Shown: positions 11,458 through 22,225 of the stretch, in pieces
Layout of the letters: each line of letters begins with the position of its first letter
Position numbering within the stretch: the stretch's first letter is position 1
NCBI GenBank assembly: GCA_023014335.1
Contig: JAECYW010000020.1
Coordinates: 558,001 to 622,000, forward strand
DNA length: 64,000 nt
Direction of reading: 5' to 3'
DNA from: Galerina marginata
Taxonomy: Eukaryota; Basidiomycota; Agaricomycetes; Agaricales; Galerinaceae
Program-made: the position numbers and the translations under genes
The notes under the pieces: model-generated
The model's input: only the letters and a program-made list of their open reading frames with translations
Told to the model about the DNA's origin: nothing
Database searches by the model: none

Positions 11458-13726
11458 AGACCGCTGCTGCGAATCTGACTGGGAATAGGGCCAGTGAGTC
11501 TTTTTTTTTCCTTTTCCTTTTCATTTGTCGGTCTGTTTGCCTTCTGCGATTGTGGCCTGTGGCCTGAAACACTTCTTTGTCTTCTACTTGGTTCTGGGTT
11601 TTGAAGATGGACACCATACTGATTTCCATCCCTTTTTCTCTTTTTAGTTTGGGAGACTGAAGAGCGGCTACAGACGAAGACGTCTAACCTTCGAAAAGGT
11701 CAGTACATCATCGTCTAACCTCCTAGATTTCGTGCTCACATTCCATTTTCCTCGCATTCAGCTTCGCAAACTACGGTGCCGATTCCTCTGGCATCCAACC
11801 TTCAACGCCGTCGCGACTCGTCGACACACAATCGCCTTTCGACACGGATCGCGAGCGGGTGAGAAAAGGGGTTGCTGCCGACGACTTTTCGTGAGGATCT
11901 TATGTTTCTATCACAATAACCACCACTTACCGAGCCTCAGCACATCCCAACTCATCGTCCGCGCAGTCTACATACCCCGCCCGCATCGCAGAATGTCGCC
12001 ACGTCGCAGTGCCCATTGTTTCATTCTGGTCTCATGGATGCATTTACCGGTAAATTCAAGTTCTATGCGATGTATAGCTGCATGGGAGGCTGGTAAGTTA
12101 ATATATTCGTGTGCTGTGATTTCTACGACTTACCAAGACCTAGGGCTTCACCTCCGCCTCCATCTCTCAAGGTTTTGAACACACCTGCACCGCGTGCTCC
12201 GAGTGCACAAACTTCAACATGCGATCAAGTCTTACTCGATACATCACAATAAGTCTGCGAACGGGCTCAGTAAGTCAGTTTATACTTCCATTGTGATTCG
12301 TACGACTTACCGGGGCAGCAGACTTTAGGACATTGCCTCCTTGCGACCCTTCAACGCTATCATCGACGTACAAGCACCTTTCAAGACCGATCGTGAGCGG
12401 GTGACGGGCAGGGCTGCAAACGAGTTTTCGTGAGTTTCTCATGTTTCTATCTCACTATCTACATACCACTTACCCAACCCCAAGACCTCCGAACCCATCG
12501 ACATCGTAGCCTCCATAGCGCTTCCCGCGTCCGAGAACTTCCGCACGTCACTCTTCATGCCATTGCATCCTGGTCTCGCCGATGGATCAAGTGACAGATT
12601 GGGGGCGAATGGCGATGCTCGGTCGCATAACAGAGCTTCCAGGGAGGCTGGTAAGTCAGCTAATTCGTGTTCTGTGTTTCGCATGACTCACCAAGCCCAG
12701 CACATCACCTCCGCCTCCGCCTCCATCTCTCAAACTTAGAGCACCCGCGTCGCCACGAACCTGAACTCGCGACGAATTCGCGCTCGATAACGACGATGGG
12801 AAGGCTGCAAGGGGGTTTCGTAAGTCGGTTTGTACGTTTGTCGCGATTCGTACGACTTACCAGGCTGAAGGTTATGATCACACCTCTTCAAGAGCATCCC
12901 ACACCAACATACACACCGCCCGCGACGAGCGCACGAGTTTCGCACTGGAAGGGATTCGAGCTGGTTTGTAATGAGGGGGTGCATAGTAAGTCTGTGAATC
13001 GGCTTTGGTGAGTCGTCTTAAAACTACAAGTTCTTATCCTGACTTACCGAGCCTCCAGGACGTTGCCAGCCTCTCTCCGTCGTCTCGTCTTCATCTTCGA
13101 GCGCCCGTCTTCTCCATGCACCTCGACTGCCGCAGGAGTAGTCGACAGCGATTGGTTCGCATAACAAGGCTATGACAAAGGCCCCCGGTACTCCGCCATT
13201 CGTATGACCCACCCATATCGTCCCCCACTTGTCGTGTCCTGCGCCGCCGCCACCGAAAATTCGAGATCGAGAGAAGATTTGAAGGTCGTTTTTGATGAGT
13301 TTGCATAATAAGGTTGCCACCGAGCTTCAAACGAATTGGTAAGTTTGTCAGTTCTTCTTTCACAGATTCAAGACCCTTACCATCACACAAGACGTCTAAC
13401 TAGCGTGACGCAAGGTTTACGAGAGCGAAATGGTGGGTTCAAGGAGACGGGGTTCGTCCCGTCTTATTCATCTTCGAACACCCGCCTTCCGTTCAAGCCC
13501 GACTGCCGCCACTCCGCCATTCGTACGGCTCACCTTCGTCGTCGCCGTGTTTTTCGTCGCCGCTGTGGTCTAGAAAGGAGATTTGAGGATGGTTCTTGAT
13601 GAGTTTGCATAATAAGGTTGCCACCGAGCTTCAAACGAATTGGTAAGTTTTTCAGTTCTTCTTTCACCAATTCATGACCTTACCGTCGTATAAGACGTCT
13701 TCCTAGCGTGCTGTGGGGTCGTTGAC
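11458..13726 (+). repeat. Duplicated exon-intron-like modules, probably part of a spliced gene
   Basis: Related segments recur. One reads PFDTDRERVRKGVAADDFS before a GTGAGG donor (about 11850-11875); its partner reads PFKTDRERVTGRAANEFS before GTGAGT (about 12362-12430). Each is followed by a paralogous next exon (…ASQNVATS… near 11990 and …ASENFRTS… near 12530) and then by a SPPPPSLK-like exon (about 12148 and 12703). The introns also resemble each other, with GTAAGTYAGTT...CGACTTACC cores. The two-way similarity of exons and introns indicates tandem duplication inside a gene. I could not complete a continuous reading frame, so this may be a decaying gene or one with many short exons. Confidence 0.45.
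13294..13654. repeat. Near-identical direct repeat, 304 bp offset
   Basis: The segment beginning GATGAGTTTGCATAATAAGG at 13294 recurs at 13598 and continues as the same sequence through ACGAATTGGTAAGTTT. Similarity extends more weakly on both sides (GAAGATTTGAAGG versus GGAGATTTGAGGA upstream; AGACGTCT and AGCGTG downstream). It is the youngest visible duplication in the module array. Confidence 0.75.
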
Positions 13727-13925
13727 CACGGCTGTCAAGCCCATGCTAGCTTGGTTTCCGAATTCTTCAAACTTTCTGTCTCGAAGGATTTGGCCTCTCC
13801 TGCGGCATTCAATGAGGGTGTCATGCCTAATATTGTGGGAGTGATTGGTGATATCACCACCGATGCATACAAGGTGTTCCAACTGTTCGCTTCGACGATC
13901 AAAGGCCCAAGCTGGACGAGGACTG
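13727..13925 (+). CDS. Single coding-exon candidate, gene unresolved
   Basis: A frame that stays open after the duplicated modules reads VSEFFKLSVSKDLASPAAF, then a hydrophobic stretch containing MPNIVGVIGDITTDAY, then KVFQLFASTIKGP. It ends at a good GTGAGT donor at about 13926. Composition looks like real protein. No domain is recognised. It could be the last part of the repeat-rich gene or a 5' exon of the 14.1-14.9 kb gene, but its phase does not join the latter's frame at the obvious acceptor. Confidence 0.35.
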
Positions 13926-14101
13926 GTGAGTCAGGCATATTATGACTCAAACGTAGTCATGACCCCTGATTATAAGTATTTATTGCCTCTGCCCTCACAA
14001 ACTTATCACCTCCGATATCCTCTGGCCACACGACAGACAATATCAGCGTAATACTTCTTTCTATCTTCATCCATCCGCTTACCAATGTATCGCAGTCAGA
14101 C

Positions 14102-14941
14102 ATGCCCATCAGACACCGCAGCCTCTGTGACACCGAGTTTTACCCCCTCCTTAACATTTGCACCAAGGGCATGACCTACGAAGAAAAATTCACCTATCGC
14201 AAGAAACATGGGATCCCCAGGACTATTGACGAGTGGATTGCGGCTGGCATGGCTCACACGGAGGCACCCACCACCTATTATCCACACAGGGATGGCACAT
14301 CTCTTGCATATCTATTGTGGGAGGATAAAGTTGAGTGTATATTAAATATTACACGCAAGGAGGTGCGTATCTTTAAGACTTCATTGGGCGCTATAATCTT
14401 CCTATTCATTAGGGACTCTTTGAGGGTGCTGTCAAGGACCCTGAAATTTTTACATTGACACTCCGTGTTCGTGTCCCGCCGACCACCATCTTTTTAATGC
14501 ACTATTGGGAGAGTCCTACCGTGACTATTGACAACTATATAGGAGAACCTCGTGAAAGAATCTCGCCCGAATGGCTTAAAACGGTGCAAACGGAGCGCCG
14601 CTTTTGGCAGAAACGCACCCTCGTGGTTGAGATGTTACGTTACTTTGTGCAGAATATCCCTCACAATTCCAGGGTAGCAACACGAGTCAGATCCTGGTGT
14701 AAAGCCATGTCGGTAAGTATAATATCTTCTGAGCTAGACAAGTAGCCACTTAACAAGGCCTTCACAGATACCTGCAAACGGACCATCACTATCTCTCCGT
14801 CATCGTCCAAAGTTCTTTGATCCCATCTCGCCCCGCAATACGCGTCGCCATAAGCCGCGGGCATCGGAAATGTCTGCTGAAGAGTCACAGAGTTTGAGGA
14901 AGAGTCTCAATGAAGGGTCGCCATCACGTAGAAGGCAGTAA
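14102..14941 (+). CDS. Hypothetical protein, three exons, 244 aa
   Basis: Exons 14102-14362, 14413-14712 and 14768-14941 total 735 nt with clean GTGCGT/TAG and GTAAGT/CAG introns of 50 and 55 nt. The protein begins MPIRHRSLCDTEFYPLL, is mixed alpha/beta in appearance with many Trp, Tyr and charged residues, and ends in a basic, Ser/Arg-rich tail (PRNTRRHKPRASEMS...SPSRRRQ). No family is recognised. The ATG at 14102 follows an AG (TCGCAGTCAGACATG), so an upstream coding exon is possible, but no in-phase candidate was found. Splicing and composition make it a credible gene; its function is unknown. Confidence 0.6.
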
Positions 14942-15416
14942 ACCACTCTTGCTGTACACTTATGACAATGGCACAATCAGTGTATGCTCCTCAGATTCCA
15001 AAAAAGTTCAAGGGGTGCCATCCAAAGCATCGCCACCACTATTCATTTCGACTGACTGACTCCGATAATAGTACCATTAATGAGTGGACGAGCTCGATAA
15101 CTGATAAATGCTTTCATTATTCAGCCCTCGGCTTTTGATCATATCTATGGCAAAACTATGGGTGATCTGTCATTTTGGTCTTAGGCTCGTGGTCGACTTC
15201 CTCTTCTTTTCCGGTTCTCAACTATATAGCTCTTCATCCTATGTTATATATATTATACGATTTCGTTGATTTTCGTTCGAAGTCCGACGAACATGTGACT
15301 TCGTTGGTTGTGGTCCTGGTCCAAGTTTATTATCTGATGTCTTTTTTCTCCCAACCGCCACCACGTCGCGTCGCTCTTTCTTGTTCCCGCTCTGAACACC
15401 AACGAGCAACCTCATA
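14942..15416. other. Intergenic
   Basis: This is the 3' flank of the preceding gene up to the MITE. Only short shadow ORFs are open (for example 15175-15417). No repeats or RNA genes were seen. Confidence 0.5.
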
Positions 15417-15704
15417 AGGTAGGGCTCATGCACGACCTCACTACGTCACGTGATAATTGCCCGAAAAACGGACATTTCCAACGAGAAAGCTAATAGCACA
15501 TGCACCAACGTTAAATTCAAAATTCTGGCCCCAGCAAGTTGTTTCTATGCTTATTTGAAACAACTTCCTGCGGCCAGATTTTTTATTCTTGCGATGTGGC
15601 AAGCGCTATTAGCTTTGCAAAATGGTCACTTGCACGAAATTCTCATCAATTTGCCCGCCAAATCACCTCACGTGATGTGGTGAAGCCGTGCATGAGCCCT
15701 ACCT
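15417..15704. mobile_element. Complete long-hairpin MITE with TA target duplication
   Basis: The 288-bp element has perfect outer inverted repeats (AGGTAGGGCTCATGCACG at the left, its complement at the right) flanked by TA on both sides (15415-15416 and 15705-15706). Pairing continues inward imperfectly: TCACGTGA, AAAGCTAATAGC/GCTATTAGCTTT, CTGGCC...AAGTTGTTTC against GAAACAACTT...GGCCAG. The centre is an 11-nt loop TATGCTTATTT. The whole unit can fold as one hairpin. There is no coding capacity. TA duplication points to the Tc1/mariner (Stowaway-like) group; mobilising transposase is not in the window. Confidence 0.85.
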
Positions 15705-17290
15705 TAAAACAGAAAGACAGTGAACTGATCAAAAACTACCCATTCGGACCAAATTTCGAAAGATGACCTCGACGTGAAGCGGTCAAGGCCGTGAGTACGC
15801 CCAGCTCCTCCCCCCTTTCCTTGCCATTGCTAACCCCATCCCGCACCGCTAGGCATGATGGGCCTTGATGCTTGTGCTGCGTTCTCCAGTATCGAGGAAC
15901 AACTGTTGTTTGCGATGCAGGCGCTCATCCTGCGTATAGTGGAATGGCTTCTTAGCTATTCATATCATGATCTTACCTGGACTGGAGCACGATCAGTGCC
16001 CTCCTTATCACTCAGTGAGCTTCACGGGCTTTCAGATTCGAAAAATAACTAAATAAGTTCTCGTAGTTTTAGATCAGGCCATCTGTGTGTAATCATGGCC
16101 GCTATCAGGTAGGCCATCTGTGATTCCTGCTGATGTCGTCAGAGTAGCTGAAACAGCACGCAGCATTTTTAGACATCAGCAAAGGCAGGGAGGGAGGATC
16201 AGCAGAAGAGCTTTGAGGCGGCCTTGGCGACGTCGGCAACTTCTAGAGCCGCAGACGGACCACGCAGAGTTCATTGCCCCTGAACCCGTCCTGAAAAAAT
16301 TTGACCCCCATTCCTAACCCTCGTAGAAATGGTCGGACCGACGAGGCAGCTGGGTGTGATGGTTTGTCCCTCCTACAATCGGAAATTGATGGCGATGTGG
16401 ACTTATCCGAGGTAAGTCTTTCCCCCTCCTTTGCTCCAGTGATCTCCTAATGTTTTCTCTGTTCAACAGATTGTTTCAGGCGCAGAAGCAAACATGCAGA
16501 CCGTGGCGAAGTAGTCAAACCCACCGTCTGCGGTCTTGCCATCGAGACGGTGAGGGAAACTTCACGGAGTATACGAAGGTGACTGCTGGTGCCCAATACA
16601 AGGCCTTGGTTAGCTTTGTTCTTTAATGATGCACCATGTGTTCTGCACTTTCTCGGCAGGGCGTACGATGGAGGCCAGAGGAGACAGTTGTGTCCATCAG
16701 GGGTCCCTGTAGTGGGTAGGGCGACATGCCCGTCTGTTAGCAAACTACTACGGAGAGCTAAAATGCATGCTGGAAGCTACAGACTCTACGACCCAGACTT
16801 TCCAACCACTGAGCGAACAGCCGCGGGATCAAGGTCGACGAGCACGAGCACGAGCACGAGCAATCCACCCAAGGCCAATGAAGACTCGCCCATGGATTAC
16901 TTGTACCTTGAGTGCTGGTGCCGATACCTGCTCGCGATGGAACGGACTCGCAGGTCTAGGTTGAGGAGGAGAGAGGGCGGCATGAGGATGGAGGAGGAGG
17001 AGGAGGAGGAAAGGAAGCTCACCACCGGAATACGACCACCGCAAGCCCTCATACTCGCCCTCCATTTGCTTGCCGTCATGCCCCTTCCAGATCCTGCGCC
17101 ATCCTTGTAGTTCGGGCTGTCCGCCATTGTGTACGGCGGCGACGTACCGTGACCTTCTTTCAGGCTCTGGAGTGAGATGAGGCGGTCGTTTCAGAGTCGA
17201 AATCAGCAGGAACTCAACAGTCGGAATGGGATGCCAGCAGCAGCTGCCCCCATACCTGTATTCATAGAGAAACACTGAAATATACATGTT
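15705..17290. other. Intergenic, no supported gene
   Basis: Frames at 15855-16052, 16120-16317 and 16589-17110 are open but lack recognisable domains, and I could not connect them. Simple repeats occur inside: (GAGCAC)n at about 16837-16860 and (GAG)n at about 16988-17010. These explain Ser-Thr and Glu runs in the translated frames. A decayed gene cannot be excluded. Confidence 0.35.
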
Positions 17291-17340
17291 TTTTTTATGC
17301 GGAAATTATATTTCAGAGTCTGCAAATATATTGATAACTT

Positions 17341-18415
17341 CCAGCTCAATATCAACTGCTACCAGCTGAAAGGTAATCTGGTCAATGGATTTACTACTAG
17401 ACTGGGGACTACTTATATCTGAGCATGTGCTAACCAGGTGGAAAAAAAACTGGTGGATGGATTTACGACCGCCTGAAGATTATATTTGAGCACGTGCTAC
17501 CCAGCTGAAAGGTAATCTGGTTAATGGATTTACTACTGCCTGAAGACTATATCTGAGCATGTGCTAACCAGGTGAAAAAAAAAACTGGTGGATGGATTTA
17601 CGACCGCCTGAAGATTATATTTGAGCACGTGCTACCCAGCTGAAAGGTAATCTGGTTAATGGATTTACTACTGCCTGAAGACTATATCTGAGCATGTGCT
17701 AACCAGGTGAAAAAAAAACTGGTGGATGGATTTACGACCGCCTGAAGATTATATTTGAGCACGTGCTACCCAGCTGAAAGGTAATCTGGTTAATGGATTT
17801 ACTACTGCCTGAAGACTATATCTGAGCATGTGCTAACCAGGTGAAAAAAAAACTGGTGGATGGATTTACGACCGCCTGAAGATTATATTTGAGCACGTGC
17901 TACCCAGCTGAAAGGTAATCTGGTTAATGGATTTACTACTGCCTGAAGACTATATCTGAGCATGTGCTAACCAGGTGAAAAAAAAACTGGTGGATGGATT
18001 TACGACCGCCTGAAGATTATATTTGAGCACATGCTACCCAGCTGAAAGGTAATCTGGTTAATGGATTTACTACTGCCTGAAGACTATATCTGAGCATGTG
18101 CTAACCAGGTGAAAAAAAAACTGGTGGATGGATTTACAACTGCCTGAAGATTATATTTGAGCACATGCTACCCAGCTGAAAGGTAATCTGGTTAATGGAT
18201 TTACTACTGCCTGAAGACTATATCTGAGCATGTGCTAACCAGGTGAAAAAAAACCTGGTGGATGGATTTACGACCGCCTGAAGATTATATTTGAGCACAT
18301 GCTACCCAGCTGAAAGATAATCTGGTTAATGGATTTACTACTGCCTGAAGACTATATCTGAGCATGTGCTAACCAGGTGAAAAAAAACCTGGTGGATGGA
18401 TTTACGACCGCCTGA
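17341..18415. repeat. Satellite array, 134-bp period, dimeric (2 x 67 bp) units with E-box-like palindromes
   Basis: The phrase TTAATGGATTTACTACTGCC starts at 17521, 17656, 17790, 17924, 18058, 18192 and 18326, with a diverged first copy near 17380. That gives about eight copies at 134 bp (one at 135). Each unit is itself two related 67-bp halves: CTGAAAGGTAATCTGG... and GTGAAAAAAAAACTGG..., each running through GGATTTAC, CCTGAAGA, TATATYTGAGCA and a GTGCTAMCCAG end. The second half carries the palindrome AGCACGTGCT (17489-, 17624-, 17758-, 17892-), which becomes AGCACATGCT in later copies. The A-tract length (7-9) varies between copies. It ends about 300 bp upstream of the MYND gene. Confidence 0.92.
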
Positions 18416-18718
18416 ATGCCCTGTAGGCACACCTGCCAATCACCTGAACTATCATGAAATATTTCAGCTGCGACAAAGCTGGTTTCATATCTCTCTCAAG
18501 TAAATTAAAAGGTGTTACCTATGAAACTTTAAAACGTGACAGCTGGGTTTCATACATTTGGCGGTGTAGCCTTTGGCGTCGATTTATTGGTCACGTGCCT
18601 GCGAAAACCTCTCTCGGTGCCTGTTTGAAATTGAAAGCCAAATCTGACAGAATCTGTCCTTTTTCTCTCTCGCGTCGACTGCTAGAAATACACTCGCTTA
18701 TATTAGTTATAAACGACG
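18416..18718. promoter_or_regulatory. Upstream region of the MYND gene
   Basis: This 300-bp stretch lies between the satellite and the ATG at 18719. It holds CT-rich runs (TTTTTCTCTCTCGCG) just upstream of the start, as is common in basidiomycete promoters, and one CACGTG-containing site (GGTCACGTGCC at about 18590). No exact TATA box position can be defended. Confidence 0.3.
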
Positions 18719-20661
18719 ATGGCTGCTACAGAAGAAAACGACAACTCAGCTTCGCGAATCCCCTTCGTGACATTCCACCACCCAGATAACCAGCCGTACT
18801 TCAAGGAGATAGCGACGGCGAAGAAGGTTGTACGCGAGGGACGCGCGAACATCGACGTTTCGTGTGCGCAGTGCTTGAAGCTGGCGAAGGAGGCGGATCT
18901 GCTTAGGTGTTCGAGGGTGAGTCTATCTCGTGTCAGTTTTTAGGGGGTTTCTCTGAATTTTTTCATGCTGCGTTCCCAGTGCAAAACCGTATGGTATTGC
19001 TCGAAAGACGTACGTCTGTCTGCTTTGGCAAACTATATGCGTGTTTTCTGACCCATTTTACGAAGTTCCCTTGCTCTCCCCCACACTGACATTTCGGACA
19101 TCACCGAAACCCTTATAAGGGAACTTACACAGCCACACTGACGTTCCACTGACAACTTCGCTTTGAAGTCAGTGTGGGCTCGTCAATTCCAAGATAATAA
19201 TGAAAATTTAAAGGTTAACAGTCCTAAAAAAAGGTTTATTACTTAAAGGTGTCTTAAGCTGAATGTAGAAGGGGTTTTACGATAAATAAACGAATTTACC
19301 ACTGGTTTTTGAAGTTTAAGACAAGGTCTTTGGACCAATTCTTTGATTGGAGACGGTAAAACTAATCCAAGTCTGCTTTAAGTATTAGAGGTAAGTAAAA
19401 CTCACATAAAAGAATATTTTCTAACCATTACAGGTATTTTTACGATTTTTATTTGAATTTAATAAGCAATTGTTACCAGTATTTATTTACCAGGAGGATT
19501 GGTGTTACATGACAATAAAATAATTGAGATAGGAACTAAACAAAAGGAAATACCAGAGGGAAGCAAAAAAGAGAGAAGAACGCAGCGTGGAGCAGCGAAA
19601 AAAAAGGCAGAGACTGGGAAAAGAAAGTGCACCTATCGAGAATTGAACCGAACACCTCTAACACGGTGTGGGAGGACTCGGAAGGTACCATACACAACCA
19701 TTAGACAACTTGACCGATATTTGAGCTGGTAATTAATAAAATAAAACCCTCCAGGAGGCGGTCAGGTGCGCGATATTTCTTTTTCGGGAAAGTCAGTGTG
19801 GGGGAGAGCTGGGTCAGCTCATTTTACGCGTTTCCAGTGCCAAAAGCAACACTGGTAAGTCAACTAACTTACCCCTATCCTCTGCGTGTCTCTAACTGCC
19901 GCCCAGGTCCGTGCATAAAAAAGGCTGTAAGGAAACCAGCTCCAGCATCCCCAAGATCCTGAGCGGTTTTGTGGCGAATCCGCTGCTGCATCACCACCTC
20001 CAGCTGCTCTTCATCATCGAGTACAAGCTCCACGAGACACCGCGCCCCGACACGGTGTTCCTTGCCCGGTGCGACGTCGCCATCGAGCCCGCGGATATGA
20101 GCTATATCATGCAGCTCGTCTTGGGGCGCCTGAGCCCTGCTGAAGAGGCTAAAGGCACGGAGGGAATGTTGCAGGTGAAGGCGTTCGTCCCGACGTCAGC
20201 CCCTATCCCCGGGAACACAGACGCGGACGCTGGCGCGGGTGCAGGCGCAGAGGTGGACCCCGTCCGCTTGGAGGTCTGGAAGAACACAAAGAAGGGACAG
20301 AAGAACGCTCAGGTCGGCGTGGTGGACTTCAAGGTGCGGGGTGTCGAGCAGACGATGCCGTTCGGCGTGCTGATTTCGGACGACGCGATTGCGCGGGTGC
20401 GCGCTGGGGCGGGGTTCGAGATACATAGCGCGCTGTTGGGCGGGGGAAAGACCGTGCCACTGTCGTGCACGTCGTGTTTTGAGTACGTTTTTCTGTTTCG
20501 CTTCCCGTCGTTTTCTCGTGGGCTTATCTTTCACACCCGCTAGCTTTATAAACACGCATATACGATCTGATAAACGCAACCAGCTGCGTCTGCGCACTCA
20601 TATGACGAAGGAGGATATCGACAAGATGAGAGGCTCGGATGACGATAAGGAGGATGAATGA
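18719..20661 (+). CDS. MYND zinc-finger protein, 312 aa
   Basis: Exons 18719-18916, 18980-19009, 19838-19854, 19907-20482 and 20544-20661 total 939 nt. The MYND finger is assembled from four exons: C49-x2-C52, C64-x2-C67, WYC73SKDC77QKQHW and H85KKGC89. All zinc-binding Cys/His positions are present. MYND fingers are protein-interaction modules. The remainder (residues 90-312) resembles other fungal proteins with a C-terminal all-helical/β region but no enzyme motif I recognise. It contains a Gly/Ala-rich insert (DADAGAGAGAE) and ends in an acidic, Lys-rich tail (GSDDDKEDE). Intron 2 is 828 nt, more than ten times the usual length here, because of an inserted TIR element. A tiny 17-nt exon 3 must be recognised next to that insertion, so splicing efficiency may be affected. 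MYND identity is secure; cellular role unknown. Confidence 0.85.
19075..19807. mobile_element. TIR element inserted in intron 2 of the MYND gene
   Basis: Inverted ends TCTCCCCCACACTGAC (19075-19090) and its complement (19792-19807) bound about 733 bp of AT-rich, non-coding DNA inside an intron. A secondary inverted pair (CCACACTGAC at 19133, GTCAGTGTGG at 19168) repeats the terminal motif near the left end, and CCCTTATAAGGG at 19110 is a perfect palindrome. No transposase frame is present. I could not define a target-site duplication. It is a non-autonomous DNA transposon; the superfamily is unresolved. Confidence 0.75.
19625..19725 (-). other. tRNA-like (SINE-like or degenerate tRNA) segment inside the TIR element
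   Basis: On the minus strand GGTTCAATTCT resembles a pol III B box, and GTTGTCTAATGGTTG upstream resembles an A box, at a spacing compatible with a tRNA having a long variable arm. The acceptor stem does not pair well and the T stem has a mismatch, so it is not a functional tRNA by eye. It may be a tRNA-derived SINE head or a chance match. Confidence 0.25.
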
Positions 20662-21582
20662 ATTCTACGCGCTGCAGGTTGAAGGATAAGTTATCGTCGA
20701 AAGTAATCTGTATTATGCTCATCTATTCTAAAATCCCGAATAACTATCAGTATTTCATAGGTTTTCGATACCGCTTGTACGCATATACACACCTTTTTGT
20801 GCTTCCGGCTGCAATTTCTTGTTGTAAAGTCCAGGTTCGGAGCGTCTCTGCGCTCCGACGCACTGGTGGCTCTTGCAGTCATTTTCTCAACGTTCTTATC
20901 AAGGCTCCATGGCACTAACAGAAATTAACACAGGAATGCTTTAATTTTAACCTTCGATTCTGATGGAAGGACCCATGGTCTAGAGCTTTGTAAGTGGAAT
21001 TGCAGTTCGATATCACTGCCTACTATTAATATCCCGAGAAGAGCCTTCTGCTACCACGTCCTTATCCGGTCACACAGGACAGCAGCCAATCCCCTTATCT
21101 TATGGGGTATGATTCCGTTTGGATACTGCTTCGTAGCTGACCGGGTGGGGTCGTGGAATACAACGATAACTGCTTGGGACATTCGAGACGGGCGAACACG
21201 GATGGGACCAACTAGCAACTGACCCCGTACTTCCTTCGCCTTCGTCCCAGAGGACCCATGGGATCCGGTGATTCACTACTATCCCATGTCCCGAAAAACG
21301 AACCTTCTAACAAAATCCTTATTCTCAGAACCCGCAGGAAAAACTATAATGCCCACCGGTCCAACCTGCAACGATCAGAATCCAGACAGAAACAAACATC
21401 TAATCTTATCTCTGACGTCAACTAATTATAAAAAGAGTCTCAGTCGTGCGTATTCCGAGGTCTCATCTTCTTTTCTCAGTCTCACCTCCGAGTCTTAAGC
21501 TTCGACGCCCGCTTTACGAGCTGCGCATTCTCACCTCTTAACTCTTACTATTTACTATAACACCCTTATCGATTATCGAACC
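20662..21582. other. Intergenic region between the MYND and DUF1348 genes
   Basis: The gap holds the 3' flank of the MYND gene and the presumed promoter of the DUF1348 gene. Open frames are short (20658-20918, 21268-21498) and unconvincing. The sequence upstream of 21583 is pyrimidine-rich. No repeats seen elsewhere in the window were noticed here. Confidence 0.45.
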
Positions 21583-22225
21583 ATGGCTGCTGTGCCTCCG
21601 ACCAAAGATGATGTCGGCCTCCCGCCGTACCCGCCCTTCAACGACCATGCGACGGCGGTGAAGAAAGTCAAGGCGGCGCAAGACGGGTGGAATACGAAGT
21701 AGGCGTGTCTCTGCTTCCCGTATCTCTTTTGTGCGCTCTCACACTCTGCTCGCAGGAATCCAGCAAAGGTCAAACTCGCATATACATCCGACTCGATCTG
21801 GAGGAACCGATCCACCTTCCTCAAAGGAAGAGACGAGATCGAAGACTTCCTCACCAAAAAATGGGCCGTCGAGAACGGGTATCGTCTGCGCAAGGAGCTC
21901 TTCGCTTTTAAAGACAACAAGGTTTGTCCTTCCCTTCCCTTCCCTTAAATTCACCTCGCTTCCATTCTCATTCCCCGAATTTTCTGCTGACGCGGTACGA
22001 ACCCAGATCGCGGTCCAGTTCTGGTACGAGTGGTACTCGGCCGACAGCAAGGGGACGAAGCAGTGGTTCCGCACGTATGGCTTGGAGGACTGGACCTTCG
22101 CTCCGAATGGGCTTATGGAGAAGAGGCAGATGAGCGCGAATGATGTGGCTATTTCGGATGAGGAGAGGTGGTTTAAGGAGGGCGTTGATGTGAATAGCGT
22201 TGATATCGGGCCTGCGCATTGGTAA
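21583..22225 (+). CDS. DUF1348 / NTF2-like (SnoaL-fold) protein, 166 aa
   Basis: Exons 21583-21698, 21756-21921 and 22007-22225 total 501 nt from an ATG in good context (CGAACCATGG). The sequence follows the DUF1348 family through its length: PPYPPFNDHATAVKKVKAAQ, DGWNT, AYTSDSIWRNRSTFLKGRDE, FLTKKW, YRLRKELFAF, IAVQFWYEW, QWFRTYGLEDWTF, and GLMEKRQMSANDV. Family members are small cone-shaped NTF2-like proteins of mostly unknown function; a ligand-binding or enzyme role is often presumed. Length is close to the family's usual ~150-160 aa. This is the only complete copy here. Its last exon and 3' flank are duplicated, truncated, in front of NACHT copies 2 and 3. It converges with NACHT copy 1, whose stop lies about 220 bp downstream. 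Confidence 0.88.

Noticed and set aside
17281..18420. Possible CRISPR-like array
   Set aside because: Repeats are contiguous 134-bp units with no unique spacers, in a eukaryotic genome; this is a satellite.
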